Shown here: positions 46,117-55,533 of the stretch, piece by piece | How positions within the stretch are numbered: position 1 is the first letter of the stretch | Layout of the letters: every line of letters starts with the position of its first letter | Assembly (NCBI RefSeq): GCF_900114215.1 | Contig: NZ_FOSG01000003.1 | Location: 310,001-374,000, forward strand | Source of the DNA: Streptomyces mangrovi | Lineage (GTDB): Bacteria; Actinomycetota; Actinomycetes; Streptomycetales; Streptomycetaceae | DNA: 64,000 nt | Direction: 5' to 3' | Translations under genes and position numbers: made by a program | Notes under the pieces: generated by a model | Databases searched by the model: none | What the model was told of the DNA's origin: nothing | What the model saw: the letters and a program-made list of their open reading frames with translations, nothing else

Positions 46117-47705
46117 CAGTACCTCCCTTCCCCGGGCGCGCCCGGTTCGCTCTCCACGGGGCCGGCCGGCCCCGAGGGCTCCGTACCCGCCGGCTCCGTA
46201 CCGCGCGGCCAGGGCAGCAGGGAGGCCAGCAGCCCGAAGGCCAGCGCGCCCAGGGCGACCGCCCACCCGGACCAGAACAGGAAGCCGGAGGGGTAGCCCC
46301 CGTAGTTCTCGTCGAACTCCGCGCGCAGGCTGTCCACCATCATCCAGCCCAGCACCAGCGGGGTGACGACCCCCAGGGCCAGGCGCCACCACACGCCCAG
46401 CCGGATGGCGGAGGTGGCGTCCGCGTCCCGCTGGAGCGCCGGCAGCCTGCGCAGCACCCAGGCGACGACGATCACCGCGACCAGGGAGGCCAGGGCGATG
46501 CCGTAGCGGTTGATGAAGTGGTCGGCGGAGTCCAGCAGGTACAGCCCGCTGTCGGTGGGGAAGAGCAGGATGGACACCAGGGCCGTCAGACCACCGGCGC
46601 CGAGCACGGCCGGGAGGCGCCCGATGCCGGTCTTGTCCTGCACCGAGGCGACCACCACCTCCACGATGGAGATCAGCGAGGTGAAGCCGGCGATCGCCAG
46701 GGAACCGAAGAACAGCAGGCCGAACAGGGTGCCCAGCGGCATGTTGGAGATGATCGTCGGGAAGGCGATGAACGCCAGGCCGATGCCGTCGGTGACGGTC
46801 TCCCCCACCGGTGCGCCGCTGGCGGCGGAGAGGAAGCCGAGGGTCGCGAACACCCCGATGCCCGCCAGGAGTTCGAAGGAGCTGTTGGCGAACCCGGCCA
46901 CCAGCGCGGAGCCGGTGAGGTCGGCGCGGCGGCGCAGGTAGGAGGCGTAGGTGATCATGATGCCGAAGCCGACCGAGAGGGAGAAGAAGATCTGCCCGTA
47001 GGCGGCGACCCAGACACCGCCCTCGGCCAGCGCGCCCCAGTCGGGTGAGAACAGCGCGTCCAGCCCCGTCCCGGCGCCGTCCAGGGTGACCGCGCGAACC
47101 ACCAGGACGACGAAGAAGACCACCAGCAGCGGGATGAAGATCCGGTTGGCCATCTCGATGCCGCGCCGCACTCCCAGGGCCAGGACGGCCAGGACCGCGA
47201 TCCAGATGACCAGCAGCGGCCAGAACACGCCGCCGACGTAGGAGGAGATCCAGCCGGGCTGCTCGGCGGTGCGCAGGAAGTCGCCGAAGAAGTACGCGTT
47301 CGGGTCGTCGCCCCACTGCTCGCCCACCGAGAAGCCCACGTACCGCACGGCCCAGGCCAGGATCACGGCGTAGTAGGCGGCGATGACGAAGGAGACCGCC
47401 ACCTGCCACCAGCCGATCGCCTGCGCCGGGCCGGACAGCCGGCGGAACGCGCCCGGCGGGGACTTCCGGTAGCGGCGGCCGAGCGTGTACTCCAGGATCA
47501 GCAGCGGGAGCCCCGCCGTCAGCAGGGCGATCAGATAGGGCAGCAGGAACGCTCCGCCGCCGTTCTTGTAGGCCTCGGAGGGGAAGCGCCAGATGTTGCC
47601 GAGCCCGATGGCCGAGCCGATCGCCGCCAGCAGGAAGCCCGTGCGGGTCCCCCACTGGGCGCGGGGCGGCGGAGTCGTCGGAGTGCTGCTGGATTCGGTG
47701 GCCAT
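46116..47705 (-). CDS. metP: Sodium-dependent transporter (NSS/SNF family), MetP-like
   Basis: 529 residues from ATG, with GAGGAA upstream. About twelve membrane helices. The first has the NSS signature WGTRTGFLLAAIGSAIGLGNIWRFP (split here: GSAIGLGNIWRFP holds the Na and substrate backbone contacts), and helix 6 region has FFSLSVGFGIMITYASY. The C-terminal ~40 residues are hydrophilic and Pro/Gly-rich. It would import neutral amino acids with sodium; pairing with a MetS-like subunit points to methionine or alanine. Confidence 0.9.
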   Translation of the reverse strand: MATESSSTPTTPPPRAQWGTRTGFLLAAIGSAIGLGNIWRFPSEAYKNGGGAFLLPYLIALLTAGLPLLILEYTLGRRYRKSPPGAFRRLSGPAQAIGWWQVAVSFVIAAYYAVILAWAVRYVGFSVGEQWGDDPNAYFFGDFLRTAEQPGWISSYVGGVFWPLLVIWIAVLAVLALGVRRGIEMANRIFIPLLVVFFVVLVVRAVTLDGAGTGLDALFSPDWGALAEGGVWVAAYGQIFFSLSVGFGIMITYASYLRRRADLTGSALVAGFANSSFELLAGIGVFATLGFLSAASGAPVGETVTDGIGLAFIAFPTIISNMPLGTLFGLLFFGSLAIAGFTSLISIVEVVVASVQDKTGIGRLPAVLGAGGLTALVSILLFPTDSGLYLLDSADHFINRYGIALASLVAVIVVAWVLRRLPALQRDADATSAIRLGVWWRLALGVVTPLVLGWMMVDSLRAEFDENYGGYPSGFLFWSGWAVALGALAFGLLASLLPWPRGTEPAGTEPSGPAGPVESEPGAPGEGRY

Positions 47706-47795
47706 ATGCGACGTTCCTCGGCTTTTGTCCCTTTGGGTTGACAGCACGTTAACAGCGCGCGCCGCGCCGCGCGCCCCGGCGGGGAAGATGGGCGC

Positions 47796-48761
47796 ATGCG
47801 TGCTGCCCGGCTGATCGAGATGGTGTTGCTGCTCCAGACTCGGCGGTCGATGACCGCCGCCGAGCTGGCCGAGCGGCTGGAGGTCTCCGAGCGCACCGTC
47901 GCCCGCGACGCGCTGGCCCTGTCGGAGGCGGGGATCCCCGTCTACGCCGACCGGGGGCGGACCGGCGGCTACCGGCTGGTCGGCGGCTACCGCACCCGGC
48001 TGACGGGTCTGGGGCGCGACGAGGCGGAGGCGCTGTTCCTGTCCGGGGTTCCCTCCGCGCTGCGGGAGATGGGCCTGGCGGACGCGGCCTCGGCCGCCCG
48101 GCTGAAGGTGGCCGCGGCCCTCACCCCCGAACTGGCTGACGCCCCGCGCAGCGCGGCGCAGCGGTTCCATCTGGACGCTCCCGGATGGTGGCAGCCCACC
48201 GAGACGCCGAAGGCGCTGCCGGCGCTGGCCGAGGCCGTGTGGGACGACCGGCCGGTCGCCGCGCGCTACCGCCGCCGGGACGGCTCCCGGGCACAGCGGA
48301 CGCTGGAACCGTACGGCCTGGTGCTCAAGGCCGGCGTGTGGTACCTCGTCGCCCGCGCCGACGGCGACCCGCGCGTCTACCGGGTGGACCGCTTCGACTC
48401 CGTCACCCCGCTGGAGGGGCGGTTCGAGCGGGAGGCCGACTTCGACCTGCCCGGCTTCTGGGAGGAGCGGGCCGCCGCCTTCGCCCGCTCGATCCTGCGC
48501 GAGACCGCCGTGGTGCGGCTGACCCGGGCCGGGGTGCGCGCGCTGCGGTACGCCGCCGACCGGGCGGCGGCCGAGGAGGCGCTGGCGCGGGGGGAGACCG
48601 ACGAGGAGGGACTGACCACCCTCGCCCTGCCCGTGGAGTCCCTGGAGGTCGCCTACGACCAGCTGCTCGCCCTCGGCCCCGAGTGCGAGGTGCTCGGCCC
48701 GCCCGGGCTGCGCGAGCGCATGGCGCGGGCGGCCGAGCGGATGGCCGGGCTCTACCGGTAG
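47796..48761 (+). CDS. WYL-domain transcriptional regulator (YafY-type)
   Basis: 321 residues from ATG. The N-terminal helix-turn-helix (~5-55) reads AARLIEMVLLLQTRRSMTAAEL...ERTVARDALALSEAGIP; only ends given. The WYL domain (~140-215) has LEPYGLVLKAGVWYLVARADG and the YRVDRF end, a ligand-sensing Sm-like fold. A C-terminal WCX-like region follows. Divergent from metP with 90 bases between, so it may regulate the transporter. Its 3' end overlaps the convergent SDR gene by ten bases. Confidence 0.9.
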   Translation: MRAARLIEMVLLLQTRRSMTAAELAERLEVSERTVARDALALSEAGIPVYADRGRTGGYRLVGGYRTRLTGLGRDEAEALFLSGVPSALREMGLADAASAARLKVAAALTPELADAPRSAAQRFHLDAPGWWQPTETPKALPALAEAVWDDRPVAARYRRRDGSRAQRTLEPYGLVLKAGVWYLVARADGDPRVYRVDRFDSVTPLEGRFEREADFDLPGFWEERAAAFARSILRETAVVRLTRAGVRALRYAADRAAAEEALARGETDEEGLTTLALPVESLEVAYDQLLALGPECEVLGPPGLRERMARAAERMAGLYR

Positions 48762-49687
48762 TCCTCGGCGGTCGCCTCCTTCCCGCCGTGGACGACCTCG
48801 ATGAAGTACCGCCAGCCGTCCGGCCGCGAGCCGTCGGTGTCGGTGAAGCCGTACTCGACGGCGAGCTGCCCGCTGGACAGGGACTGCCCGTTCCAGCGGG
48901 CCACGTCCGGGTCGCACGCCAGCGCCGCCAACGCCCGGCCGATGTAGGCGGGCGACTCGGCGATGGCGAAGTGCGGCTCCCGCGCGAGAGCGTCGCGCCA
49001 GTTCTCCTCCCGCACCCCGAAGGTGTCGAGCATCTCCTCCGAGCGCAGGAAGCCCGGGGAGAGGCAGACCGCCGTGCAGCCGTACTCCCTCAGCTCCTCG
49101 GCGAGGCCGAAGGCCGCACGGATCGGGGCGTTCTTCGTCAGGTCGAAGAAGAGGTTGCCGCGGTACCTGGGGCCGTTGTACTCGGCGGTGCCGTCGGTGA
49201 CCTCCACCACCAGCCCGCCCGGCCGCCGGATCAGCAGGGGCAGGGCGAAATGGCTGGTGACCAGATGGGTCTCCACTCCCAGCCGCAGCATCCGCAGGCC
49301 CTTGTCCAGCTCGACCTCCCACACCTTCGTGTCGAAGTCGAGCAGGTGGTCACCGCCCCAGACGTCGTTGACCAGGATGTCCAGGCGCCCGTGGTCGCGG
49401 TCGATCCGCTCCACCAGGGCGCGGACCTGCTCCGGCTCCAGGTGGTCGACCACCGCCGCGATGCCGGTGCCCCCGGCCGCCGTGACCAGCTCCGCGGTCT
49501 CCTCGATCGTCTCGGTGGAGCGGCCCACCTCGCTGACGTGTCCGCGTGTGGTGCGGCCGGTGGCGTACACCGTCGCGCCCGCCCGGCCCAGCTCCACGGC
49601 CATGGCCCGGCCCGCGCCCCTGGTGGCCCCCGCCACCAGGGCGACCTTGCCCTCCAGGCTCTTCCCCGACACCGCTGCCGTGTTCAC
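48752..49687 (-). CDS. SDR-family oxidoreductase with Phe in place of the catalytic Tyr
   Basis: 311 residues from a GTG with GGAAGG upstream. The NAD(P) site is VALVAGATRGAGRAMAVELG, with RTTRGH as an NADP-leaning second motif. The family YxxxK reads FDLTK (Phe codon at 49145-49147), so the proton-donor Tyr is missing, while Lys is kept. The end EYGFTDTDGSRPDGW is typical of this subgroup of Streptomyces SDR. It may be inactive as a classical oxidoreductase or use other chemistry. Overlaps the WYL gene's 3' end and is divergent from the DUF4240 gene. Confidence 0.85.
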   Translation of the reverse strand: MNTAAVSGKSLEGKVALVAGATRGAGRAMAVELGRAGATVYATGRTTRGHVSEVGRSTETIEETAELVTAAGGTGIAAVVDHLEPEQVRALVERIDRDHGRLDILVNDVWGGDHLLDFDTKVWEVELDKGLRMLRLGVETHLVTSHFALPLLIRRPGGLVVEVTDGTAEYNGPRYRGNLFFDLTKNAPIRAAFGLAEELREYGCTAVCLSPGFLRSEEMLDTFGVREENWRDALAREPHFAIAESPAYIGRALAALACDPDVARWNGQSLSSGQLAVEYGFTDTDGSRPDGWRYFIEVVHGGKEATAEDYR

Positions 49688-49865
49688 GTGTGTGTCCTTC
49701 CGTGTGTCCGTGGCGCCTGCCCGGCGCCCTGTGCGCACCGGGCACGCTGCCACCGATACCGGACATCTTCTGTCGGGTTTCTCCGCCGTTCGGACCGGGC
49801 GCCACGCCGGCCGGCCGTCCCGCGTGCGGGTGGCGCCGACAGGGCGGATCCTTGGTCCCGTGACG

Positions 49866-50393
49866 ATGCACGAGACGGAGTTCTGGGAGCTGGTCGACAG
49901 CACCCGCGAGGCGGCCGGGGGCGATCCGGCCGACCACGCCGAGCTGCTCGTCGACCGGCTGACGCGGCTCGACCCGGACACCGTCGTGGACTTCGCCCGC
50001 CACTTCGAGGCCCGGGTGAACCGGGCCTGGCGCCGGGATCTGTGGGGCGCGGCCCGGGTGCTGCTGGACGGGGCGGACGAGGACGCCTTCGACTCCTTCC
50101 GCTGCTGGCTGGTCGGCCGGGGCAGGAAGGTGTTCGAGGGGGCGCTGCACGACCCGGACTCGCTCGCCGGTCTGCTGGAGGACTTCGATCCGGAGGTGGA
50201 CGGCGAGGGCGAGGACATCGGCTGCGCCGCGGACGAGGCCTACGAGCGGCTCACCGGTCTGGAGCTGCCCGATCTCGGTCTGCCCGACCCGCCCCGGGAG
50301 CCGGAGGGCGCACCGCCCGGCTTCGGGGACGACCAAACCCTGGCCGCGGCCTTCCCCCGGCTGTGGGAGCGGTTCGGGCCGCCGACGGGGTGA
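49866..50393 (+). CDS. DUF4240 protein
   Basis: 175 residues from ATG (MHETEFWELVDSTREAAGG); a GTG two codons earlier is possible. Very acidic, with FRCWLVGRGRKVFEGALHDPDSL and the end FPRLWERFG matching DUF4240, a family of unknown function common in actinobacteria. I see no catalytic motif. It is convergent with the following GNAT gene. Confidence 0.8.
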   Translation: MHETEFWELVDSTREAAGGDPADHAELLVDRLTRLDPDTVVDFARHFEARVNRAWRRDLWGAARVLLDGADEDAFDSFRCWLVGRGRKVFEGALHDPDSLAGLLEDFDPEVDGEGEDIGCAADEAYERLTGLELPDLGLPDPPREPEGAPPGFGDDQTLAAAFPRLWERFGPPTG

Positions 50394-50421
50394 TCCGGGC
50401 CGGCGGGCGGCCCGGGGGCGG

Positions 50422-50997
50422 TCAGACCGCCGGCGAGCGCCCCATCAGCACATCGTCCGCGTAACCGCTCTCCAGCAGGAACTCCCCCGGAAGCACGCCC
50501 TCCACCGCGAAGCCCTCCGAGGCGTACAGTGCCCGCGCGGGCGCGTTGTGGCCCAGCACCCGCAGGGTGATCCGCGAGGCGCCCTGCCGCCTCGCCTCGG
50601 CCATCGCCGCGCGCAGCAGCGCCCTGCCCACACCCCGGCCGCGCGCCGTGCCGTCCACCGCCAGCCCCTGGATCTGCCGGACGTGGCCGTTGCTCTCGAG
50701 CGGGGTGGGACGCGCCAGCTTGATGTAGCCCACCGGCTTCCCCTCCAGTTCGGCGACGAGGCACTCCCGGGGCCGGTTGCCGTCGTGGAAGAACGGGCCG
50801 TACGGCGGCCGCGGCCTCGGGGTGACCGCGTGCACCGGCGACCAGGTGCGCCGGTCCAGTTCCCCCAGCGCCTCGCCGTCCTCCTCGGCGGCGGGGCGTA
50901 CGAGGGGGCCCGACGGCTCCGGGGACGACGGGGAATCGGGGGACGACGGGCTCGCCGAGGACGCGGGGGACGACGGGGACGCGGACATGCCGGTCAC
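50422..50997 (-). CDS. GNAT-family N-acetyltransferase
   Basis: 191 residues from GTG at 50997 (GAGG five bases upstream) or 188 from ATG at 50988. The first ~30 residues are Ser/Pro-rich and disordered. The GNAT core has IQGLAVDGTARGRGVGRALLRAAM with the R-G-R-G-V-G acetyl-CoA loop and NAPARALYASEGF near the end. Substrate unknown. Divergent from the epimerase gene with 41 bases between starts. Confidence 0.85.
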   Translation of the reverse strand: MTGMSASPSSPASSASPSSPDSPSSPEPSGPLVRPAAEEDGEALGELDRRTWSPVHAVTPRPRPPYGPFFHDGNRPRECLVAELEGKPVGYIKLARPTPLESNGHVRQIQGLAVDGTARGRGVGRALLRAAMAEARRQGASRITLRVLGHNAPARALYASEGFAVEGVLPGEFLLESGYADDVLMGRSPAV

Positions 50998-51038
50998 TGT
51001 GCCTCGCCATCGGGCCGGCTGTCCATCAGGATTGCCCC

Positions 51039-51929
51039 ATGCGTATCGCGGTCACCGGCTCCTCCGGCCTCATCGGCCGGGCTCTTGTGGACTCCCTGCG
51101 CGCCGACGGGCACGAGGTGCTGCGCCTGGTGCGGCGCCCGGCCCTCACGGGCGAGGAGGTGGAGTGGGATCCCGGGCGGCAGTACGTGGACGCGGCCGGG
51201 CTGGTGGGCTGCGAGGCGGTGGTGCATCTGGCCGGCGCGGGCGTCGGCGACCACCGCTGGACGGAGGCGTACAAGCGGGAGATCCGCGACAGCCGGGTCC
51301 TGGGGACGGCCGCCGTCGCCGAGGCCGTTGCCTCACTCGACACCCCGCCGCGCACCCTGGTGGTCGGCAGTGCCGTCGGCTACTACGGCGACACCGGCGA
51401 CCGCGCCGTGGACGAGGACGCGCCGCCCGGTCACGGCTTCCTCGCCGATGTCTGCCAGGAGTGGGAGGAGGCCGCCGCGCCGGCCGAGGAGGCGGGGGTC
51501 CGCACCGTGTACGCCCGTACCGGGCTGGTGGTCTCCCGCACCGGAGGGGCGTGGGGACGGCTGTTCCCGATCTTCAGGGCCGGGCTGGGCGGTCCGCTGG
51601 GCAGCGGCCGGCAGTACTGGAGCCATATCGCGCTGCACGACCACATCGCCGCGCTGCGGCATCTGCTGGACACCGGGGAGCTGTCCGGGCCGGTCAACCT
51701 GACCGCGCCCGAGCCGGTCACCCAGCGGGAGGTGGCCGCCGCGATGGGCCGGGTGCTGCACCGCCCGGCGGTGCTGCCGGTGCCCGCGTTCGCGCTGCGC
51801 GCGGTGCTGGGCGAGTTCTCCACGGATGTGCTCGGCAGCCAGCGGGTGCTGCCCCGGCGGCTGCTGGAGTCCGGCTTCGTCTTCGCCTTCCCCGGTATCG
51901 AGGACGCCGTCCGGGCGGCGCTGCGCTGA
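51039..51929 (+). CDS. TIGR01777 family epimerase (SDR-like, DUF1731)
   Basis: 296 residues from ATG. The N-terminus MRIAVTGSSGLIGRALVDSL is the extended-SDR nucleotide site. Further motifs are VVHLAGAGVGDHRW, SAVGYYGDTGDRAVDE and YWSHIALHDHIAAL; the C-terminal DUF1731 segment has VLGEFSTDVLGSQRVLPRRLLESGF. Function unestablished, though it is the family of YfcH/SulA-type proteins. In mycobacteria the orthologue (Rv2216) lies between the E2 gene dlaT and lipB, the same setting as here, which makes a link with lipoylation or oxoacid metabolism worth testing. Confidence 0.9.
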   Translation: MRIAVTGSSGLIGRALVDSLRADGHEVLRLVRRPALTGEEVEWDPGRQYVDAAGLVGCEAVVHLAGAGVGDHRWTEAYKREIRDSRVLGTAAVAEAVASLDTPPRTLVVGSAVGYYGDTGDRAVDEDAPPGHGFLADVCQEWEEAAAPAEEAGVRTVYARTGLVVSRTGGAWGRLFPIFRAGLGGPLGSGRQYWSHIALHDHIAALRHLLDTGELSGPVNLTAPEPVTQREVAAAMGRVLHRPAVLPVPAFALRAVLGEFSTDVLGSQRVLPRRLLESGFVFAFPGIEDAVRAALR

Positions 51930-52226
51930 CCTGCGCCCGCGGGCCCCTTCCCGCGGGACGCGCTCCGTCCGCCCGCCCGTGCGGGCGGCGCGCGGGCGGG
52001 TGGTGAGCGGATGGTGAGCGGGTGACGCACGAGCCGTACCCGACCGGTGTGCGACCGCCGTACATCCGTGCGCGACCGATGTGCGACCGTGCCCGGTGCG
52101 TGCGCGACTGTCCGTGATCGCCCGTTTCCCTAGGGTCGGCTTGAAAGCACGCGTCGAACGCGTCTTCGGAGGGCAGGAACCACCCGGACGTCCGTTCGCG
52201 CCGCAGTGTCGACCACGGGAGGGCCC
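51930..52226 (+). promoter_or_regulatory. Upstream region of FAD oxidoreductase with short direct repeats
   Basis: 297 bases without a gene. Four degenerate copies of a GTGCGACCG / GTGCGCGACCG motif lie between 52046 and 52110. A -10-like TAGGGT follows at about 52133 with a GTGATC-type -35 region. Possible operators for the next gene. Confidence 0.4.
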
Positions 52227-53594
52227 ATGCCCGGCAGCGCACTCCGTCCCAGCCCCGGCCGAGACCGGGAGACCACCGACGTCGCCGTCGTCGGCGCGGG
52301 CCTGGCGGGCCTGGCCGCCGCACACCATCTGACCGGCGCCGGGCTGCACGTCACCGTGCTGGAGGCCACAGGCGCCGTCGGGGGCCGGATGGCGACCGAG
52401 GAGATCGACGGCTACCGGCTGGACCGCGGCGGCCGGCCGCTTTTCTCCGGCTGGTCCGAGCTGCGCCGCTGCCCCGGCCTGGCCGGGCTCGATCTGCGCC
52501 CCTTCGCCTCCGGGGTGCTGATCCGCAGCGGCGACCGCACGCTGCGCCTCGGCGCGCCCCGTGCCACCAGGGCGGCCCGCGGCTCCCGCGCCGCCCACGT
52601 CCCCCGGCAGCACCGCGGCGCGCGTGGCGCGCGCGCCACGCTGGGCACCACCCTGGAACAGGCCCGGCTGCGCGCACAGCTCGCCCGGCTCGCCTCGACC
52701 CCCGCCGAACGTCTCGGCGCCCGTCCCGAGCTGTCCGCGGCCCAGGCCCTGGCCGCCCGCGCCCCGTCGCCCCGGGCGGCCGACGGTCTGCTGCGTCCTC
52801 TGCTCGGCGCGCTGCTGTGCGACCCGGAGCTGACGACCTCCAGCCGGATCGGCGATCTGGCGCTGCGCGACTTCGCCCGCGGCGGGCTGTGCCTGCCCGC
52901 GGGCGGCGCGGCGTCCGTGCCCCGGGCCCTGGCGGACGGGCTGCCGCCCGGCACCGTCCGCACCGGGGTGCGCGTGCTGTCCGTGGCCGCCAACGCCGTG
53001 GTGACGCGCGACCACGGCACGATCCGCTGCCGCGCGGTGCTCATCGCCACCGGGGCCCGCGACGCGGCCGAGCTGCTGCCGGGGCTGCGGGTGCCGGACT
53101 TCCGCCCGGTGACCGTGCTGCACCACGCGGTGGACGGCCCGGCGCCGATGGACGAGCCACTGCTCGTCCTGGACGCCGACCGGCGCGGCCCGGTGGCGTA
53201 CACCGCCGTCGCCAGCGCCGTGGACCCCTCGCGCGCCCGGCCGGGCCGCGCGCTGGTCACCTCCGTGGTGCTGGGTTCCGCCGCGTCCGAGCCGGCCGCC
53301 GCGCTGGACCGGGCCGCGCGCGCCCAGCTCGCCGGGCTGTACGGCGTCCCGACCGGCCGCTGGGAGCTGCTGGCCGTCCACCACGACCCGCTGGCCGTGC
53401 CCGCCACACCCGCGCCGCACGATCCGCGGCGCCCGGTCCGGGTGCTGTACGGCCTGTACGTCTGCGGCGACCACCGCGACACCGCCGACGCCCAGGGCGC
53501 GCTGCGCTCGGCCCGCCGCGCGGCGGACGCCGTCCGCCGCGACTTCGGCATCCGGCCGCGGGAGCGGGGCCCGCTCCTGCCCGCCGCGGCCTGA
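52227..53594 (+). CDS. FAD/NAD(P)-dependent amine-oxidase/protoporphyrinogen-oxidase-like oxidoreductase
   Basis: 455 residues from the ATG that follows GGGAGG (a GTG seven codons earlier is possible). The dinucleotide motif DVAVVGAGLAGLAAAHHL, the GG doublet GAVGGRMATEE and a late GDHRDTADAQGALRSAR FAD-contact region identify it as a flavin monoamine oxidase superfamily member, close to phytoene desaturase/HemY-like proteins. An Arg/Ala-rich insert (~113-145: RATRAARGSRAA, PRQHRGARGARA) is unusual. Substrate unknown; it is not a standard HemY by length. Convergent with the NsdA-like gene. Confidence 0.85.
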   Translation: MPGSALRPSPGRDRETTDVAVVGAGLAGLAAAHHLTGAGLHVTVLEATGAVGGRMATEEIDGYRLDRGGRPLFSGWSELRRCPGLAGLDLRPFASGVLIRSGDRTLRLGAPRATRAARGSRAAHVPRQHRGARGARATLGTTLEQARLRAQLARLASTPAERLGARPELSAAQALAARAPSPRAADGLLRPLLGALLCDPELTTSSRIGDLALRDFARGGLCLPAGGAASVPRALADGLPPGTVRTGVRVLSVAANAVVTRDHGTIRCRAVLIATGARDAAELLPGLRVPDFRPVTVLHHAVDGPAPMDEPLLVLDADRRGPVAYTAVASAVDPSRARPGRALVTSVVLGSAASEPAAALDRAARAQLAGLYGVPTGRWELLAVHHDPLAVPATPAPHDPRRPVRVLYGLYVCGDHRDTADAQGALRSARRAADAVRRDFGIRPRERGPLLPAAA

Positions 53595-53629
53595 AGGTGC
53601 CCCGGGCCGGGGAGCTCCGGCCCGGACAT

Positions 53630-53657
53630 GACCGTGCCGCCGCGCGGCGGCACGGTC
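53630..53657. terminator. Perfect 12-bp hairpin between convergent genes
   Basis: Arms 53630-53641 and 53646-53657 pair exactly around GCGC, between the FAD oxidoreductase and the NsdA-like gene. Confidence 0.75.
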
Positions 53658-53687
53658 GGTCCGCGGGTGGCGCGGGGGGCTGAAGGA

Positions 53688-53721
53688 CCAGAGGGGCCAG
53701 AGGGGCCAGAGGGGCCAGAGG
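53688..53721. repeat. 9-bp tandem repeat, nearly four copies
   Basis: CCAGAGGGG is repeated three times from 53688 and partly a fourth time. It lies just past the stop codon of the NsdA-like gene. Confidence 0.85.
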
Positions 53722-53750
53722 AGTCTGAGAGGTCTGAGGGCCCCGAGGGG

Positions 53751-55244
53751 TCAGACGAGGGCGGCGACCCGCTCGCGGTAGGTGCGTACCGGTGTGGCGT
53801 CCCGGTACGGCTCCAGGCGGCGCTCGAAGTCCTTGACGTACTCGTGCGCCCGCACCGACCGCATCTCCGCCGCCTGCTGCGCCGACTCCGCGGCCAGGGC
53901 GCACGCCTGCTCCACGTCGCCCAGCCCCAGCCGGGCCGTGGCCAGCACCATCCGGCAGAACAGCCGGCTGCGCACATAGCCCGGGCCCCGCAGCTGCAGG
54001 GAGCGCTCGGCGTGCTGGGCCGCCGCCCGGTACTGCTGGAGGTCCCGGTGGCAGTGCCCGAACTCGTCGGCGAGCTGCGCCTCGTCGAAGAACCGCGCCC
54101 AGTGCGGCACCTCGTCGCCCGGCCGCGCCTGCCCCAGCGCCCGCTCGGCGCGGGCCAGCGACGCCGTGCACGCCCGCACCTCCCCCAGCACCCCGTGCCC
54201 GCGCGCCTCCACCGCGTGCAGCAGCGCCTGGACGACCGGCGGCACCGAGGAGCCGACTCCCTGCTGGGCGACCCGCGCCAGCTGCACCGCCTCGCGGCCG
54301 TGCCCGAGGTACACCGCCTGCCTGCTCATCGTCACCAGCACATAGCTGCCGTACGCCCGGTCCCCGGCGGCCTGGGCCAGCCGCAGCGCCTGGACGAAGT
54401 AGCGCTGCGCCAGTCCGTGCGCGGCGATGTCGTACGCCGTCCACCCCGCCAGGCGGGTCAGGTCGGCCACCGCGGCGAACAGCCGGCGCCCGGTCTGCTC
54501 CCCGTAGGCGCCGCGCAGCATCGGCTCGGCCTCGTGCTCCAGGTAGCGCACCAGCGCCTGCCGGGCGTGGCCGCCGCCGTAGGCGTGGTCGAGGGCGCGG
54601 AACAGTTCGCCGACCGAGCGCAGGGCGGCGACGTCCCCGGCGGTGACCCGCTGTCCCGGGCCCCGCTCCACCCGCTCGATCCGGGCCGCCTGCCCCACCC
54701 GGGGCGGCGGTACGGCGGCGGGTGACAGGGGCCCGCGGCCCTGGGCGGGCACCCGCGCCGCCTCCGGCGCGGGCTCGCCGCGCGCCACGCGCTCGTCGGG
54801 GCGGCCGATCAGCCAGTCCCGGCTGGGCACCACCAGCCCGGCCGGGGTGAAGGCGATCTTGCGCAGCTCGGCGTGGTTCCCGGTGTCCTTGCGCCACAGG
54901 CCGCCGACGATGTCCACCGCCTCGCCCGGTGTGGCCGCGAACTCCAGCCCGGCGTAGACCGGCGCGCACGCGTCCAGGCCCAGGTCCTGGGCGGTGAGCC
55001 TGCGGCCCAGGCGGCGGGTGAAGACCTCGGCGATCAGCGCCGGCGTCGTGCCGCGCGGCTGCTGTCCGCGCAGCCAGCGCGTCACCGAGGTCTTGTCGTA
55101 CCGGAGGTCCAGTCCGTGCTCCAGCCCGAGCTGGTCGACCCGCCGGGCGAGTCCGGCGTTGGAGAACCCGGCCTCGGCGATGAGCGCGGCGAGCTGGCGG
55201 TTGAGGGTGCGCTGGGAGGATTTCCCAGGTCGTTCCGTCGACAT
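53751..55244 (-). CDS. NsdA/NsdB-like regulatory protein (N-terminal HTH, TPR-like C-terminus)
   Basis: 497 residues from ATG ([17 protein letters not shown]), with AGGAG 11 bases upstream. The N-terminal part ([23 protein letters not shown]..., [17 protein letters not shown]) is a degenerate XRE-like helix-turn-helix; the next ~400 residues are helical repeats of TPR type ([26 protein letters not shown]). This is the layout of NsdA and NsdB, negative regulators of sporulation and antibiotic production in Streptomyces. Genes of this group also tend to bind DNA weakly or act through protein contacts. Divergent from lipB. Confidence 0.8.
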   Translation of the reverse strand: MSTERPGKSSQRTLNRQLAALIAEAGFSNAGLARRVDQLGLEHGLDLRYDKTSVTRWLRGQQPRGTTPALIAEVFTRRLGRRLTAQDLGLDACAPVYAGLEFAATPGEAVDIVGGLWRKDTGNHAELRKIAFTPAGLVVPSRDWLIGRPDERVARGEPAPEAARVPAQGRGPLSPAAVPPPRVGQAARIERVERGPGQRVTAGDVAALRSVGELFRALDHAYGGGHARQALVRYLEHEAEPMLRGAYGEQTGRRLFAAVADLTRLAGWTAYDIAAHGLAQRYFVQALRLAQAAGDRAYGSYVLVTMSRQAVYLGHGREAVQLARVAQQGVGSSVPPVVQALLHAVEARGHGVLGEVRACTASLARAERALGQARPGDEVPHWARFFDEAQLADEFGHCHRDLQQYRAAAQHAERSLQLRGPGYVRSRLFCRMVLATARLGLGDVEQACALAAESAQQAAEMRSVRAHEYVKDFERRLEPYRDATPVRTYRERVAALV

Positions 55245-55533
55245 CGGCTTTGCGGTCTCCTGCCTCACGGCTTGGGGTACGACAGACGCCGGGGCGCCCT
55301 GCTGGAACGGCGCGAATTTAGCCGTCCGCTCCGCCCCTCCGGGGGTCTGAGCACGGGTTTCATCCATACGTGTGAGTGGCGGCCGAAAGCGGAACCTCTC
55401 GGTCACTGCCCCGTCACCGGCCGCCGCCGCCCGCCACCGGCCCGTCGGCCGGCGGCCCCGGAGCCGTACAGTTGGCTGCCGGGACGCGTGACGATGTGGG
55501 CCGCGGCCCGAGACGACCGGAGGAGGAGCCGCC

